Positions 56,384-64,000 of a DNA stretch of 64,000 nucleotides are shown in pieces. The translations under genes and the position numbers were made by a program. Source of the DNA: Legionella nagasakiensis (GTDB taxonomy: Bacteria; Pseudomonadota; Gammaproteobacteria; Legionellales; Legionellaceae); NCBI RefSeq assembly GCF_900639915.1, contig NZ_CAAAID010000003.1, positions 124,001-188,000 of the forward strand. The letters are read 5' to 3'. Numbering within the stretch: the stretch's first letter is position 1; the number at the start of each line of letters is the position of its first letter. Below the pieces are notes generated by a model. The model did not search any database, was not told where the DNA came from, and saw only the letters and a list, made by a program, of their open reading frames with translations.

Positions 56384-57408
56384 TGCAGATTTACTTGCCT
56401 AACCTCCAGTCCATGCACTATCCTTATGGTATATTAATCTACTTTAATAACACTTTGAGCAGTACATTTTTTGACGATTCACTGATATCACCTGCCTTTA
56501 GCGCACTTGAACTAGCCAACTTGTGTGGTTCTTTGCATCAAAACATCAAAATGCTGGAAAAAATCTACGAGGTCACCATCAGGCCCCAACAAAACGGCAT
56601 CGCTCTAAGGGGTTTTTCAGCCCGTAACATTCATCGGGCAAAAAAAATGCTGGTTAAATTACACACCTATGCCGATCAACCCATTAGTACACAGACCATT
56701 ATGTCATTACTGAATCAGGAGGAATACCAAACTGAGATGACCAATCAAGTTAAATTAAACCGTAAAATTATTAAACCACGTAATGCCAAACAAATGGACT
56801 ATCTAAATAGCATTGACCAACATGATCTGACTTTTGCCGTAGGTCCAGCCGGCACAGGGAAAACCTATCTTGCAGTAGCCAAGGCAATAGAATATTTTGA
56901 AAAAGGTGAAGTTCAACGGCTAGTCTTTGTTCGTCCTGCCGTGGAAGCAGGAGAAAAATTGGGCTTCCTCCCCGGAGATTTGGTAGAAAAAGTCCTTCCC
57001 TACCTAAGGCCTATATACGATGCCTTGTACGAAATGATAGGTTTCAAAGAAGCACAGAAATTAATTCAAAGCGATGTCATTGAAATCTTACCCTTAGCAT
57101 TCATGCGTGGCCGAACACTGAATGAAGCATTTATCATTTTGGATGAGGCACAAAACACCACCTTGATGCAGATGAAAATGTTCTTGACTCGTATTGGTTT
57201 TGGTTCTAGATCAGTCGTCACGGGAGATATGACTCAAGTCGATTTACCCAAAGGCACAGACTCAGGTCTCGCTAATGCCGTACACTTATTTAAAGCCACT
57301 GAAGGCATTGCCATTCATACGTTCACCAGTCGCGAAATTGTACGACATCCGTTGGTTTCAAAAATTATTGACCGCTATGATGAGGAAATAAAGGATTATA
57401 AAAAATGA
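56383..57408 (+). CDS. ybeZ: PhoH-like ATPase YbeZ
   Basis: A 341-residue P-loop protein with an N-terminal KH-like RNA-binding part and a PhoH ATPase. Walker A is VGPAGTGKTYLAVA, then VFVRPAVEAGEKLGFLPGDL, and Walker B-like IILDEAQNTTLMQMKMFLTRIG. YbeZ is partnered with YbeY, whose gene overlaps its stop by four bases, and with corC. The start is uncertain: GTG 56362, ATG 56383 and ATG 56413 are all in frame, with no clear ribosome site. Confidence 0.93.
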   Translation: MQIYLPNLQSMHYPYGILIYFNNTLSSTFFDDSLISPAFSALELANLCGSLHQNIKMLEKIYEVTIRPQQNGIALRGFSARNIHRAKKMLVKLHTYADQPISTQTIMSLLNQEEYQTEMTNQVKLNRKIIKPRNAKQMDYLNSIDQHDLTFAVGPAGTGKTYLAVAKAIEYFEKGEVQRLVFVRPAVEAGEKLGFLPGDLVEKVLPYLRPIYDALYEMIGFKEAQKLIQSDVIEILPLAFMRGRTLNEAFIILDEAQNTTLMQMKMFLTRIGFGSRSVVTGDMTQVDLPKGTDSGLANAVHLFKATEGIAIHTFTSREIVRHPLVSKIIDRYDEEIKDYKK

Positions 57409-57881
57409 GTTATCATATTGATATTCAACACGCTTGTGATGAACCTCTTCCGGTAGCTGATGAAACCTTAACTCAGTGGGCAGTACTCCCTCTCAAGCCA
57501 CATAAAGATTCTGCTGAACTCACTTTAAGATTTGTCGACTCAGAGGAAATGACCCATTTAAATCACACGTATCGTCATAAAAATAAGGCAACCAACGTGC
57601 TCGCTTTTCCCGTCAATCTCCCTCAAACCATTGAATTAGAATACCCCCTGCTTGGTGATGTAATTATTTGCCCTGCCGTTTTAAAAGAGGAAAGTCTAAT
57701 ACAAAATAAACCATTAACAGCGCATTGCGCACACATTGTGATCCATGGCGTACTTCATTTGCTAGGGTATGACCATATAAACGAAGAAGACACAAACATC
57801 ATGCAAGCACTTGAAATTGAATTACTTGCCAAGCTCGGTTTTGAGAATCCATATAAAACAGAGGGAAATGAAATTGAGTAA
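57405..57881 (+). CDS. ybeY: Endoribonuclease YbeY
   Basis: A 158-residue zinc-dependent RNase that matures the 3' end of 16S rRNA. The zinc motif HGVLHLLGYDH (H-x3-H-x5-H) is intact, and NHTYRHKNKATNVLAFP and PLLGDVIICPAV are typical. It starts in the ybeZ stop (ATGA), and corC follows with a 14-base overlap. Confidence 0.97.
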   Translation: MSYHIDIQHACDEPLPVADETLTQWAVLPLKPHKDSAELTLRFVDSEEMTHLNHTYRHKNKATNVLAFPVNLPQTIELEYPLLGDVIICPAVLKEESLIQNKPLTAHCAHIVIHGVLHLLGYDHINEEDTNIMQALEIELLAKLGFENPYKTEGNEIE

Positions 57882-58725
57882 AGAAGAAGACACCAATTGG
57901 TTCATGCGATTAAAACAATTTTTACAGGTTGAACCACAAAATAAAGAACAATTAATAAGCTTGCTGCGAGATGCCCAAATTCGTGCCTTAATTGACGCTG
58001 AAACACTTGCCATGATTGAGGGAGTAATTTTATTTTCTCAAATGAAAGTCCGTGATATTATGCTTCCCAAAAAGCAGATGACTTGTATCCCTCAAGATGC
58101 TGAATTACATAAAATCATAGATATTGTTACCCAATCAGGGCATTCTCGTTTCCCAGTGACTGGTGACAGCAAAGATGACGTTGTTGGAATCCTTCATGCT
58201 AAAGATCTCTTGCGTTTTCAAGTTCAGCAAAATATACCATTTGATTTGCTCGATATTGCCAGACAGGTAACCTTTGTTCCCGAAAGTAAACGGCTTGATT
58301 CCCTCTTAAGCGAATTTCGCAGCAATCGTAATCATATGGCTATCGTTGTTGATGAATATGGCGCGGTTGCTGGATTCGTAACTATTGAAGATATTATTGA
58401 ACAAATTATCGGTGATATCGAAGATGAATTTGACGTCGATGAAGAAGCTTATATAAAAGCGCATGGTGATGCCCATTACATTTTAAAAGCACATACCCCT
58501 ATCGAAGAATTTAATGAACAACTGCACGCGAATTTCAGTGATGAATCTTATGACACCATAGGCGGTATTGTGATGGCCAATTTCGGCTACTTACCCAAAC
58601 GCGGAGAAGTCATTACGATTGATCAATTCGAATTTAAAATTCTAAATGCCGATGCTAGACGGATTAAGCTTCTTGAGTGTTTTGACCGACGAAACAAACA
58701 GCCATTCTTAAAGGAAATCGGGTGA
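57868..58725 (+). CDS. corC: CorC/YbeX family CBS-domain protein
   Basis: A 285-residue cytoplasmic protein with two CBS domains (VRDIMLPKKQMTCIPQDAEL and FVPESKRLDSLLSEFRSNRNHMAIVVDEYGAVAGFVTIEDIIEQIIGDIEDE) and a C-terminal CorC_HlyC domain (YDTIGGIVMANFGYLPKRGE). Members are tied to Mg/Co efflux and to ribosome or RNA quality control together with YbeY and YbeZ. ATG 57868 follows GAGGGAA. No lnt follows, unlike E. coli. Confidence 0.93.
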   Translation: MKLSKEEDTNWFMRLKQFLQVEPQNKEQLISLLRDAQIRALIDAETLAMIEGVILFSQMKVRDIMLPKKQMTCIPQDAELHKIIDIVTQSGHSRFPVTGDSKDDVVGILHAKDLLRFQVQQNIPFDLLDIARQVTFVPESKRLDSLLSEFRSNRNHMAIVVDEYGAVAGFVTIEDIIEQIIGDIEDEFDVDEEAYIKAHGDAHYILKAHTPIEEFNEQLHANFSDESYDTIGGIVMANFGYLPKRGEVITIDQFEFKILNADARRIKLLECFDRRNKQPFLKEIG

Positions 58726-59405
58726 TGAATAATAAAATTCTAATTATTGATGATGATACAGAACTAACCGATCTTCTTAAACAATACATGGAGCCTGAGG
58801 GATTCAGCATTACTTGTGTTCATGATGGTGAAACTGCTATTAAAAAAGCGCTGAATCAGCCCTTTGATGCCATGATCCTTGATGTGATGCTACCCAAACT
58901 TAATGGCTTTGAAGTATTAAAAACCATTCGTGAACATCTGGATACGCCAGTATTAATGTTAACGGCACGCGGTGATGACATTGATCGTATTGTCGGGCTT
59001 GAGATTGGTGCTGACGATTATCTGGCGAAACCATGTAATCCCCGCGAATTGATAGCACGTTTGCGAGCTATCTTACGACGCACCCAGAAATACCCGGTAC
59101 ATCGCCCCATTATTGAACATGAAAATATTCGGGTTGATTGTTCAAAACGCACTGCATCAATCAATGGCGCTCTATTAGAATTAACCAATGCTGAGTTTAA
59201 TATTTTGGAAATGCTTATAAAATCACCAGGGCAAGCATTCTCTAAAGAAGAATTAACCGAATATGCTCTAGGCCGTAAGTACACGGCTTATGACCGTAGC
59301 ATTGATGTACACATCAGCAATTTGCGTAATAAACTTGGCCACAATCCTCAAGGTGACGATTGGGTCAAAACCGTACGCGGCTTTGGTTATTTATTTAATG
59401 CGTAG
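58725..59405 (+). CDS. cpxR: OmpR-family response regulator CpxR
   Basis: A 226-residue regulator: receiver domain (ILIIDDDTELTDLLKQYM, phospho-acceptor in AMILDVMLPKLNGFE) and a winged-helix OmpR DNA-binding domain (AFSKEELTEYALGRKYTAYDRSIDVHISNLRNKLG). In L. pneumophila CpxR directly controls icm/dot and effector genes. It starts on the last base of corC and overlaps cpxA by eight bases. An upstream GTG at 58722 would add one residue. Confidence 0.94.
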   Translation: MNNKILIIDDDTELTDLLKQYMEPEGFSITCVHDGETAIKKALNQPFDAMILDVMLPKLNGFEVLKTIREHLDTPVLMLTARGDDIDRIVGLEIGADDYLAKPCNPRELIARLRAILRRTQKYPVHRPIIEHENIRVDCSKRTASINGALLELTNAEFNILEMLIKSPGQAFSKEELTEYALGRKYTAYDRSIDVHISNLRNKLGHNPQGDDWVKTVRGFGYLFNA

Positions 59406-60765
59406 TTTATATTGGAAAATTTTCTTTTCCTTCTGGTTGGCAACCATTCTTATCATTCTAACCATTGCATGGATAACCAGTGAAATCGCTAAAAAATCAT
59501 CCATTCCCGCCAGAGAACAAGTTTTTATGGATAGTTACGCAAATGCAGCGGTTGCTACCTTTGAATCTGGACACCACCAAGCCTTAATCCAATGGCTAAA
59601 AAAATCAGGTCTGAATCAACATATGAATCTTTACTTATTAACCAGTAAGGGAGAGATTATTAGTGATCAGAATCCTCCGGATATTGTTAAAAAAGTGGCT
59701 AAAAATCTGGAATACGATCAATTAGACGAAGGAATCCTAAAATCTGGTAATCTGTTTGTCAGCCATGAAATTCTATCAACGTCAGGGATTGCTTATCGGC
59801 TTGCGGCGGTGAGCGAAAAGCCACTTGCGCATTTTGTCCAAATACCCTGGGCAGGTTTGACCATCCGTTTACTCATTGCGATTTTTATTAGCGGCCTTAT
59901 CTGTTATTTACTTTCCGTTTATTTAACCCAACCTTTGCATTCTTTACAACTTGCCGCTAAATCCATTGCTACGGGAAAATTAAGCACACGAGTCGGTTCT
60001 TTTATTGGACATCATAAGGATGAAATAGCCAAACTCAGTGATGAATTTGATCGTATGGCTGAGCAACTCGAAACTCTTGTTAAATCAAAAGAACGGTTAC
60101 TGCAGGATATTTCCCACGAATTACGATCACCGCTTGCCCGCTTGAATCTAGCCATTGAGCTTGGTCGTAAAAAAACAAACCATCTTGCGGATGATGAGTT
60201 TAACCGTATGGAATTGGAATGCTGTCGTCTAAACACCCTGATTGGCGAAATACTAGAATACGCTCGACTTGAAAAATCAACCAATTCGGTCAAACGCTCT
60301 GCAGTGCATTTGCATGAATTACTCGATCAAATCATTCAAGATGCAAATTATGAATTTCCCGGTGAACACCCCCGCGTTATCAAACAACATATAGATCCCT
60401 GCACATTGGCAGTCGATAAACGCTTCATTCATCGCGCCATTGAAAACATTCTACGTAATGCTTTACGTCACTCCTCTCCCCAAGACCCTGTGTTAGTTTC
60501 TCTAAAAATCAATCCTCAAGAAAAAAGCGTCTATATTGATATCAAAGACCATGGTCCCGGTGTTCCGGAAAGCCAATTAACCAATATTTTTTACCCCTTT
60601 TACCGTGTTGATACGTCAAGAGAAAAAAAAACAGGAGGGTTCGGATTAGGATTGGCCATCGCCCAACAAGCCATCAAACTGCATCAGGGTGAAATTCAAG
60701 CAAAAAATCGCAAAGAAGGCGGCCTTTTAGTTAGAATTTCATTGCCTTTCTCTTCTCCCCTCTAA
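59398..60765 (+). CDS. cpxA: Envelope-stress sensor kinase CpxA
   Basis: A 455-residue inner-membrane histidine kinase. Two membrane helices (about 7-25 and 155-180) flank a periplasmic domain of about 130 residues. A HAMP segment (LSVYLTQPLHSLQLAAKSIATGKLSTRV), the H-box QDISHELRSPLARLNLAIE, and the ATPase N- and G-boxes (NILRNALRHSS, DHGPGVPE, GFGLGLAIAQQ) follow. It is paired with cpxR and ends four bases into the pilR 3' end on the other strand. Confidence 0.94.
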   Translation: MRSLYWKIFFSFWLATILIILTIAWITSEIAKKSSIPAREQVFMDSYANAAVATFESGHHQALIQWLKKSGLNQHMNLYLLTSKGEIISDQNPPDIVKKVAKNLEYDQLDEGILKSGNLFVSHEILSTSGIAYRLAAVSEKPLAHFVQIPWAGLTIRLLIAIFISGLICYLLSVYLTQPLHSLQLAAKSIATGKLSTRVGSFIGHHKDEIAKLSDEFDRMAEQLETLVKSKERLLQDISHELRSPLARLNLAIELGRKKTNHLADDEFNRMELECCRLNTLIGEILEYARLEKSTNSVKRSAVHLHELLDQIIQDANYEFPGEHPRVIKQHIDPCTLAVDKRFIHRAIENILRNALRHSSPQDPVLVSLKINPQEKSVYIDIKDHGPGVPESQLTNIFYPFYRVDTSREKKTGGFGLGLAIAQQAIKLHQGEIQAKNRKEGGLLVRISLPFSSPL

Positions 60766-62084
60766 TCAAGACCAAGTTTTTTTAAGCGATAACGTAAAGT
60801 ACGAAAACTGACTCCCAGTAGCCGTGCTGCTGCGGTACGATTCCATTTTGTTTTTTCCAGAGCGTGTAAAATTAATTCTTTTTCATGCGCTTGCAGCGTT
60901 TTCGCAAGATCAAGGGATTCTAACGTCAATGACAGAGGTCTCTGTAGTGCTTGAGAAAGCTGTAAATCATCTACCTCAATGGTCTCACCATTACATAGCG
61001 TCAGAGCACGCTCCAAAATATTCTCAAGTTCACGTACATTGCCAGGAAAAGAATAAGATTGTAGTGCCTGCATCGCTGCTTTAGATAAAATAGGAGACTC
61101 TTTCTCTTGCTCTTTTGCAAGTTTTTGTAAAATATTATCAGCAAGCAAGGGAATGTCAGACACGCGTTCCTGTAAAGCAGGGACACGCAATTCTATTACA
61201 TTGATTCGATAATATAATTCTTGGCGAAAGCGGCCTGCTGTGATTTCATCCTGCAAATTCTTGTTGCTTGCACTTAAAATACGAACATCCACTGGTATTT
61301 CTCTTAACTCTCCAATCGGTTTGACGGCTTTTTCCTGGATTGCACGCAATAATTTCACCTGCATGGCCAATGGTAACTCGGCCACTTCATCAAGAAATAA
61401 AGTTCCACCAGCCGCAGCCAAAAACAATCCTTGTTTATCAGCAAATGCCCCCGTAAAACTTCCCTTTATATGTCCAAAAAATTCTGACTCCATTAATTCA
61501 CTAGGAATTGCTCCACAATTAATTGCAATAAACGGTTTTTCGCTTCTTGGGCCATGGGCATGAATCAAACGAGCCACCAGTTCCTTACCAACACCTGATT
61601 CCCCCTGAATAAATACAGGTGCTTGGCTGCGTGCCAATTTGCGAACATTTAATCGTAATGCTTGCATGACATCACTATTTCCCAAAAGTAATTCATCAGG
61701 TAGCTCTGGCCGATGATACATACGCAATGCTGTATTCACCAGTGATTTCAGCATCGCTAAATCAATTGGTTTAGAGACATAATCAAACGCCCCTGCTTTT
61801 AATGTATTTACGGCACCCTCCACATTTCCATAAGCAGTAATCACAGCGACTGGCAGTTGTGGCAAGTGTTGCTGTATATAACGAACAATTTCATAGCCCT
61901 GACCATCAGGAAGACGCATATCGGTCAATACTAGAAAATAATTCTTATTTTTATTTATACACATCATACCTTCTTTAAAACTTGCCGCCGTATCACAAGA
62001 TAATCCCATACGCTTTAAGGTCAGTGACAATAACTCGCAAATATCTGGCTCATCATCAATAATAAGCACTTTTTCGTTACTCAT
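60762..62084 (-). CDS. pilR: Sigma-54-dependent response regulator PilR
   Basis: A 440-residue NtrC-type activator. The receiver domain has VLIIDDEPDICELLS and phospho-acceptor LTDMRLPDGQGYE. The AAA+ domain has Walker A GESGVGKE and the sigma-54 contact loop GSFTGA. The Fis-type helix-turn-helix NRTAAARLLGVSFRTLRYRLKKLG ends the protein. It activates pilin-type genes with RpoN; its targets here are unknown. It overlaps pilS by four bases. Confidence 0.93.
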   Translation of the reverse strand: MSNEKVLIIDDEPDICELLSLTLKRMGLSCDTAASFKEGMMCINKNKNYFLVLTDMRLPDGQGYEIVRYIQQHLPQLPVAVITAYGNVEGAVNTLKAGAFDYVSKPIDLAMLKSLVNTALRMYHRPELPDELLLGNSDVMQALRLNVRKLARSQAPVFIQGESGVGKELVARLIHAHGPRSEKPFIAINCGAIPSELMESEFFGHIKGSFTGAFADKQGLFLAAAGGTLFLDEVAELPLAMQVKLLRAIQEKAVKPIGELREIPVDVRILSASNKNLQDEITAGRFRQELYYRINVIELRVPALQERVSDIPLLADNILQKLAKEQEKESPILSKAAMQALQSYSFPGNVRELENILERALTLCNGETIEVDDLQLSQALQRPLSLTLESLDLAKTLQAHEKELILHALEKTKWNRTAAARLLGVSFRTLRYRLKKLGLD

Positions 62085-63658
62085 AGTTTTATCTCGTTAT
62101 CATGATTAAAATGAATGCTAAAACAACAACCATGATCATTTTCAAGTAAATTAAGACGTGCCTGATTGATTTCACATAAATCCTTGGCAATGAATAAACC
62201 CATGCCATTGCCACTCTGCAGTGTGCTAAAAAAAGGATCAAAAATATTATTTCGTATTTCTTTTGCGATGCCAGGTCCCGTGTCGCAAACAGTGAGTGTT
62301 ATTTGTTGTGTGTCCTCTTGAACGGTAATGGTGATCGTCACTACCCCTGTTTCATCTCGCCCATGTTGCATCGCATTATCACAAAGAATAATTAAAATCT
62401 GCTCCAGTTGACTTTTATCAAAAACAACGTTGGTTTTATTTTTCAGCAATTTTATTACAATATTACATTGATTAATAAGACAAAATTCATGTTTAAATTG
62501 TTGAAGAAATGCAGTTAATTCTATCACTTCGGGCGAGGATTGCTGCCTTCGGGATATTTGTAAAACATTTTTTATCACTTGATTCATACGTTCACAATTT
62601 TTAAGAATAAGCTGCTTTAGCCGACTATCCTCTTCATTTAAATAGTCTCCTTCCCCTAACAATTGAATCGCGTGAGAAATAGCTCCAAGAGGATTACGCA
62701 ATTCATGGGCAATACTTGCAGAAAAACGTCCTAGAGATGCTAATTTTAATTGCTGGGCTTGTTGTGCGATGTCTATCATGTCATTAATAATGATCAACAC
62801 AGCCGTTTTCTCAGCATCGGATGCAGAAAAAAAATGAACTTGCAAATAAGGTTTCTTAATGGTCGCCTGAGCAGATTGTTCATTGGCTTTTTTTTTGGAT
62901 AAAAATTGTAAATATTTTTTATATAAAGGCGGTGATACTTCCTCTAAAGTAGAACGCCCCCGGTTATCAGCAAGGCTTAAAAACCGCCGCGCTGCTTTAT
63001 TCATCACCTTAATTTGCCTATTAGAATCCACGTAAATCACGCCGTATTGTAAACGTTCAACAATATATTCATTTAATCGATGTACGCTGGCTAATTCCTT
63101 GGCACGATCTTGTGCCAAATGTTCACTGCTACGAACGAGCCTTGCCAAGTACCACGCCGTTAAAGCCGTTGCAAAAAAACCTGCGCCATAAATTCCTGCA
63201 GAAAAAAAACTACTTAGATCTTGCTCAGTTCCATGAATGTATTTTGCCGTACTGATTGCCAATAACAAGCAGCTGGCAATTGCCGCAAAATAAATAGCCA
63301 AGCGCCCTGGTGCAAGAATGCTCAACGCAGCAATATAAGCGTATAACAAAATACCAAGCGCTGATTCGATATAACCAATCTTATTAATTAAAAAGACCAC
63401 AACGATTACGTCAATGGTTCCAGCCCAAAGAACTTGTTGTTCAAGTCGAGGAAATCGCCGATGCCATAAATAAAGAAAAATCAATCCAAAAATAAAGTAT
63501 GCAGCTAATGATCCAAGATAAATCCAATTCGAACGATGGTATGCGTCCAGCAAGAATATGCCGAACAATGCAACAACACTCCCCAAGCGATAAATGTTGT
63601 ATACCAACAACATTCGCCATTGTCGTACCAGAGATAAGTTGTTTAATTTTCTATCCAT
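62081..63658 (-). CDS. pilS: Sensor histidine kinase PilS
   Basis: A 525-residue membrane kinase. Six predicted membrane segments occupy residues about 15-175, then a PAS-like domain (VERLQYGVIYVDSNRQIKVMNKAARRFLSLADN), the H-box FSASIAHELRNPLGAISHAIQLLGEGD, and catalytic G-boxes DTGPGIAKEIRNNIFDPFF and GNGMGLFIAKDL. It is the cognate partner of PilR by overlap and topology. Confidence 0.92.
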   Translation of the reverse strand: MDRKLNNLSLVRQWRMLLVYNIYRLGSVVALFGIFLLDAYHRSNWIYLGSLAAYFIFGLIFLYLWHRRFPRLEQQVLWAGTIDVIVVVFLINKIGYIESALGILLYAYIAALSILAPGRLAIYFAAIASCLLLAISTAKYIHGTEQDLSSFFSAGIYGAGFFATALTAWYLARLVRSSEHLAQDRAKELASVHRLNEYIVERLQYGVIYVDSNRQIKVMNKAARRFLSLADNRGRSTLEEVSPPLYKKYLQFLSKKKANEQSAQATIKKPYLQVHFFSASDAEKTAVLIIINDMIDIAQQAQQLKLASLGRFSASIAHELRNPLGAISHAIQLLGEGDYLNEEDSRLKQLILKNCERMNQVIKNVLQISRRQQSSPEVIELTAFLQQFKHEFCLINQCNIVIKLLKNKTNVVFDKSQLEQILIILCDNAMQHGRDETGVVTITITVQEDTQQITLTVCDTGPGIAKEIRNNIFDPFFSTLQSGNGMGLFIAKDLCEINQARLNLLENDHGCCFSIHFNHDNEIKL

Positions 63659-63807
63659 TTGTTAAGTTAATTGACTTTTAATAACTATAGGTCAATCAAT
63701 GCAAGCCTGCCAGTATTTATCCAGGGTTTATTCTGACTTTCATCGCTGCATGCAATTTTTATTTTTTGCACTATGCTTAATAAGCAGAGAGACAAAAAGG
63801 AGCCATC

Positions 63808-63978
63808 ATGATAAATCAAAACCAATATTCAGAATCTGAATCAGAACAAGTAAATAAAGAAGAACAATCCCATACAACTTTATTTTACTCTAATTATAAT
63901 GCAGCAGCTTCAGGACTCTATCCACCCCATGATTTTGATTTAGAAGAAGAATTTGATGCAGTACGTTCTATTAATTAA
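63808..63978 (+). CDS. Small acidic hypothetical protein
   Basis: A 56-residue ORF with a very good ribosome binding site (AAAAAGGAG, seven bases or less upstream of the ATG). The sequence has an acidic, Gln/Ser-rich first half (YSESESEQVNKEEQSH), then SNYNAAASGLYPPHDFDLEEEFDAVRSIN. It has no membrane segment or Cys, and no known family is recognised. It could be an intact small protein; it diverges from pilS. Confidence 0.6.
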   Translation: MINQNQYSESESEQVNKEEQSHTTLFYSNYNAAASGLYPPHDFDLEEEFDAVRSIN

Positions 63979-64000
63979 GAATAGAAGCATTCTTCAATAA

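Overview
The window looks like a chromosomal segment of a Legionella-type gammaproteobacterium, probably not L. pneumophila itself. The grounds are AT-rich DNA, a PilB-PilC-PilD type IV pilus/prepilin peptidase cluster, an lss-like locus (lipB, then an LssY-like DedA fusion, then an LssZ-like protein), a CpxR/CpxA pair, PilS/PilR, monofunctional RelA, and a very large predicted protein with the look of a Dot/Icm effector. The species is an inference; no rRNA or other typing gene is present.

Layout. 1-7325: cell-wall and lipoate genes (rlpA cut by the window edge, a PBP5/6-type carboxypeptidase, a D-amino-acid aminotransferase, ybeD, lipB), the lss-like membrane genes and a secreted L,D-transpeptidase. 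7353-7440: a REP-like palindromic repeat. 7483-9251 (minus): hpt, a DUF1820 gene and a YafS-like methyltransferase. 9411-13241: pilB-pilC-pilD. 13219-18199 (minus): an accessory block with a 1234-residue putative effector, a Sel1-like gene and a membrane protein gene. 18304-23494: ppsR, a PhzF-family gene and the prpB-prpC-prpD methylcitrate operon. 23501-27053 (minus): mnmC and hemL. 27230-27412: rubredoxin. 27426-30106: a 2.7-kb cassette bounded by 23-bp inverted repeats and a 6-bp target duplication, carrying a frameshifted serine recombinase and a metal P-type ATPase. It sits between rubredoxin and hemJ. 30111-33779: hemJ, terC-like, pcnB, folK, usp. 33901-34565: two divergent small secreted proteins. 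34780-44816: aconitase, a DUF2254 membrane protein, an amino-acid permease, PutA and a second L,D-transpeptidase. 44817-45397: a long gap with a repeat, a terminator and a gene remnant. 45398-56285: a ProQ/FinO-domain protein, ubiG, a divergent uracil-DNA-glycosylase-like gene, a VOC protein, relA, rlmD, rluB, scpB, scpA, trpS, yciO and an rnm/trpH-type PHP phosphoesterase. 56383-63658: phoH-like ybeZ, ybeY, corC, cpxR, cpxA, then pilR and pilS on the other strand. A 56-residue acidic ORF closes the window.

How the genes fit together. Proline (PutA), propionyl-CoA (PrpBCD), aconitase and an amino-acid permease point to growth on amino acids. DacC-type PBP, D-amino-acid aminotransferase, RlpA and two YkuD-type enzymes act on peptidoglycan. 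PilBCD and PilRS concern pili and type II secretion. CpxRA is a known regulator of icm/dot genes in L. pneumophila.

The points most worth following are the inverted-repeat cassette with a target duplication, a C58 (YopT-like) Cys-His-Asp triad proposed in the 1234-residue protein, and a uracil-DNA-glycosylase homologue lacking the catalytic Asp. Several small genes under 60 codons are also reported. No tRNA, rRNA or CRISPR array was seen.
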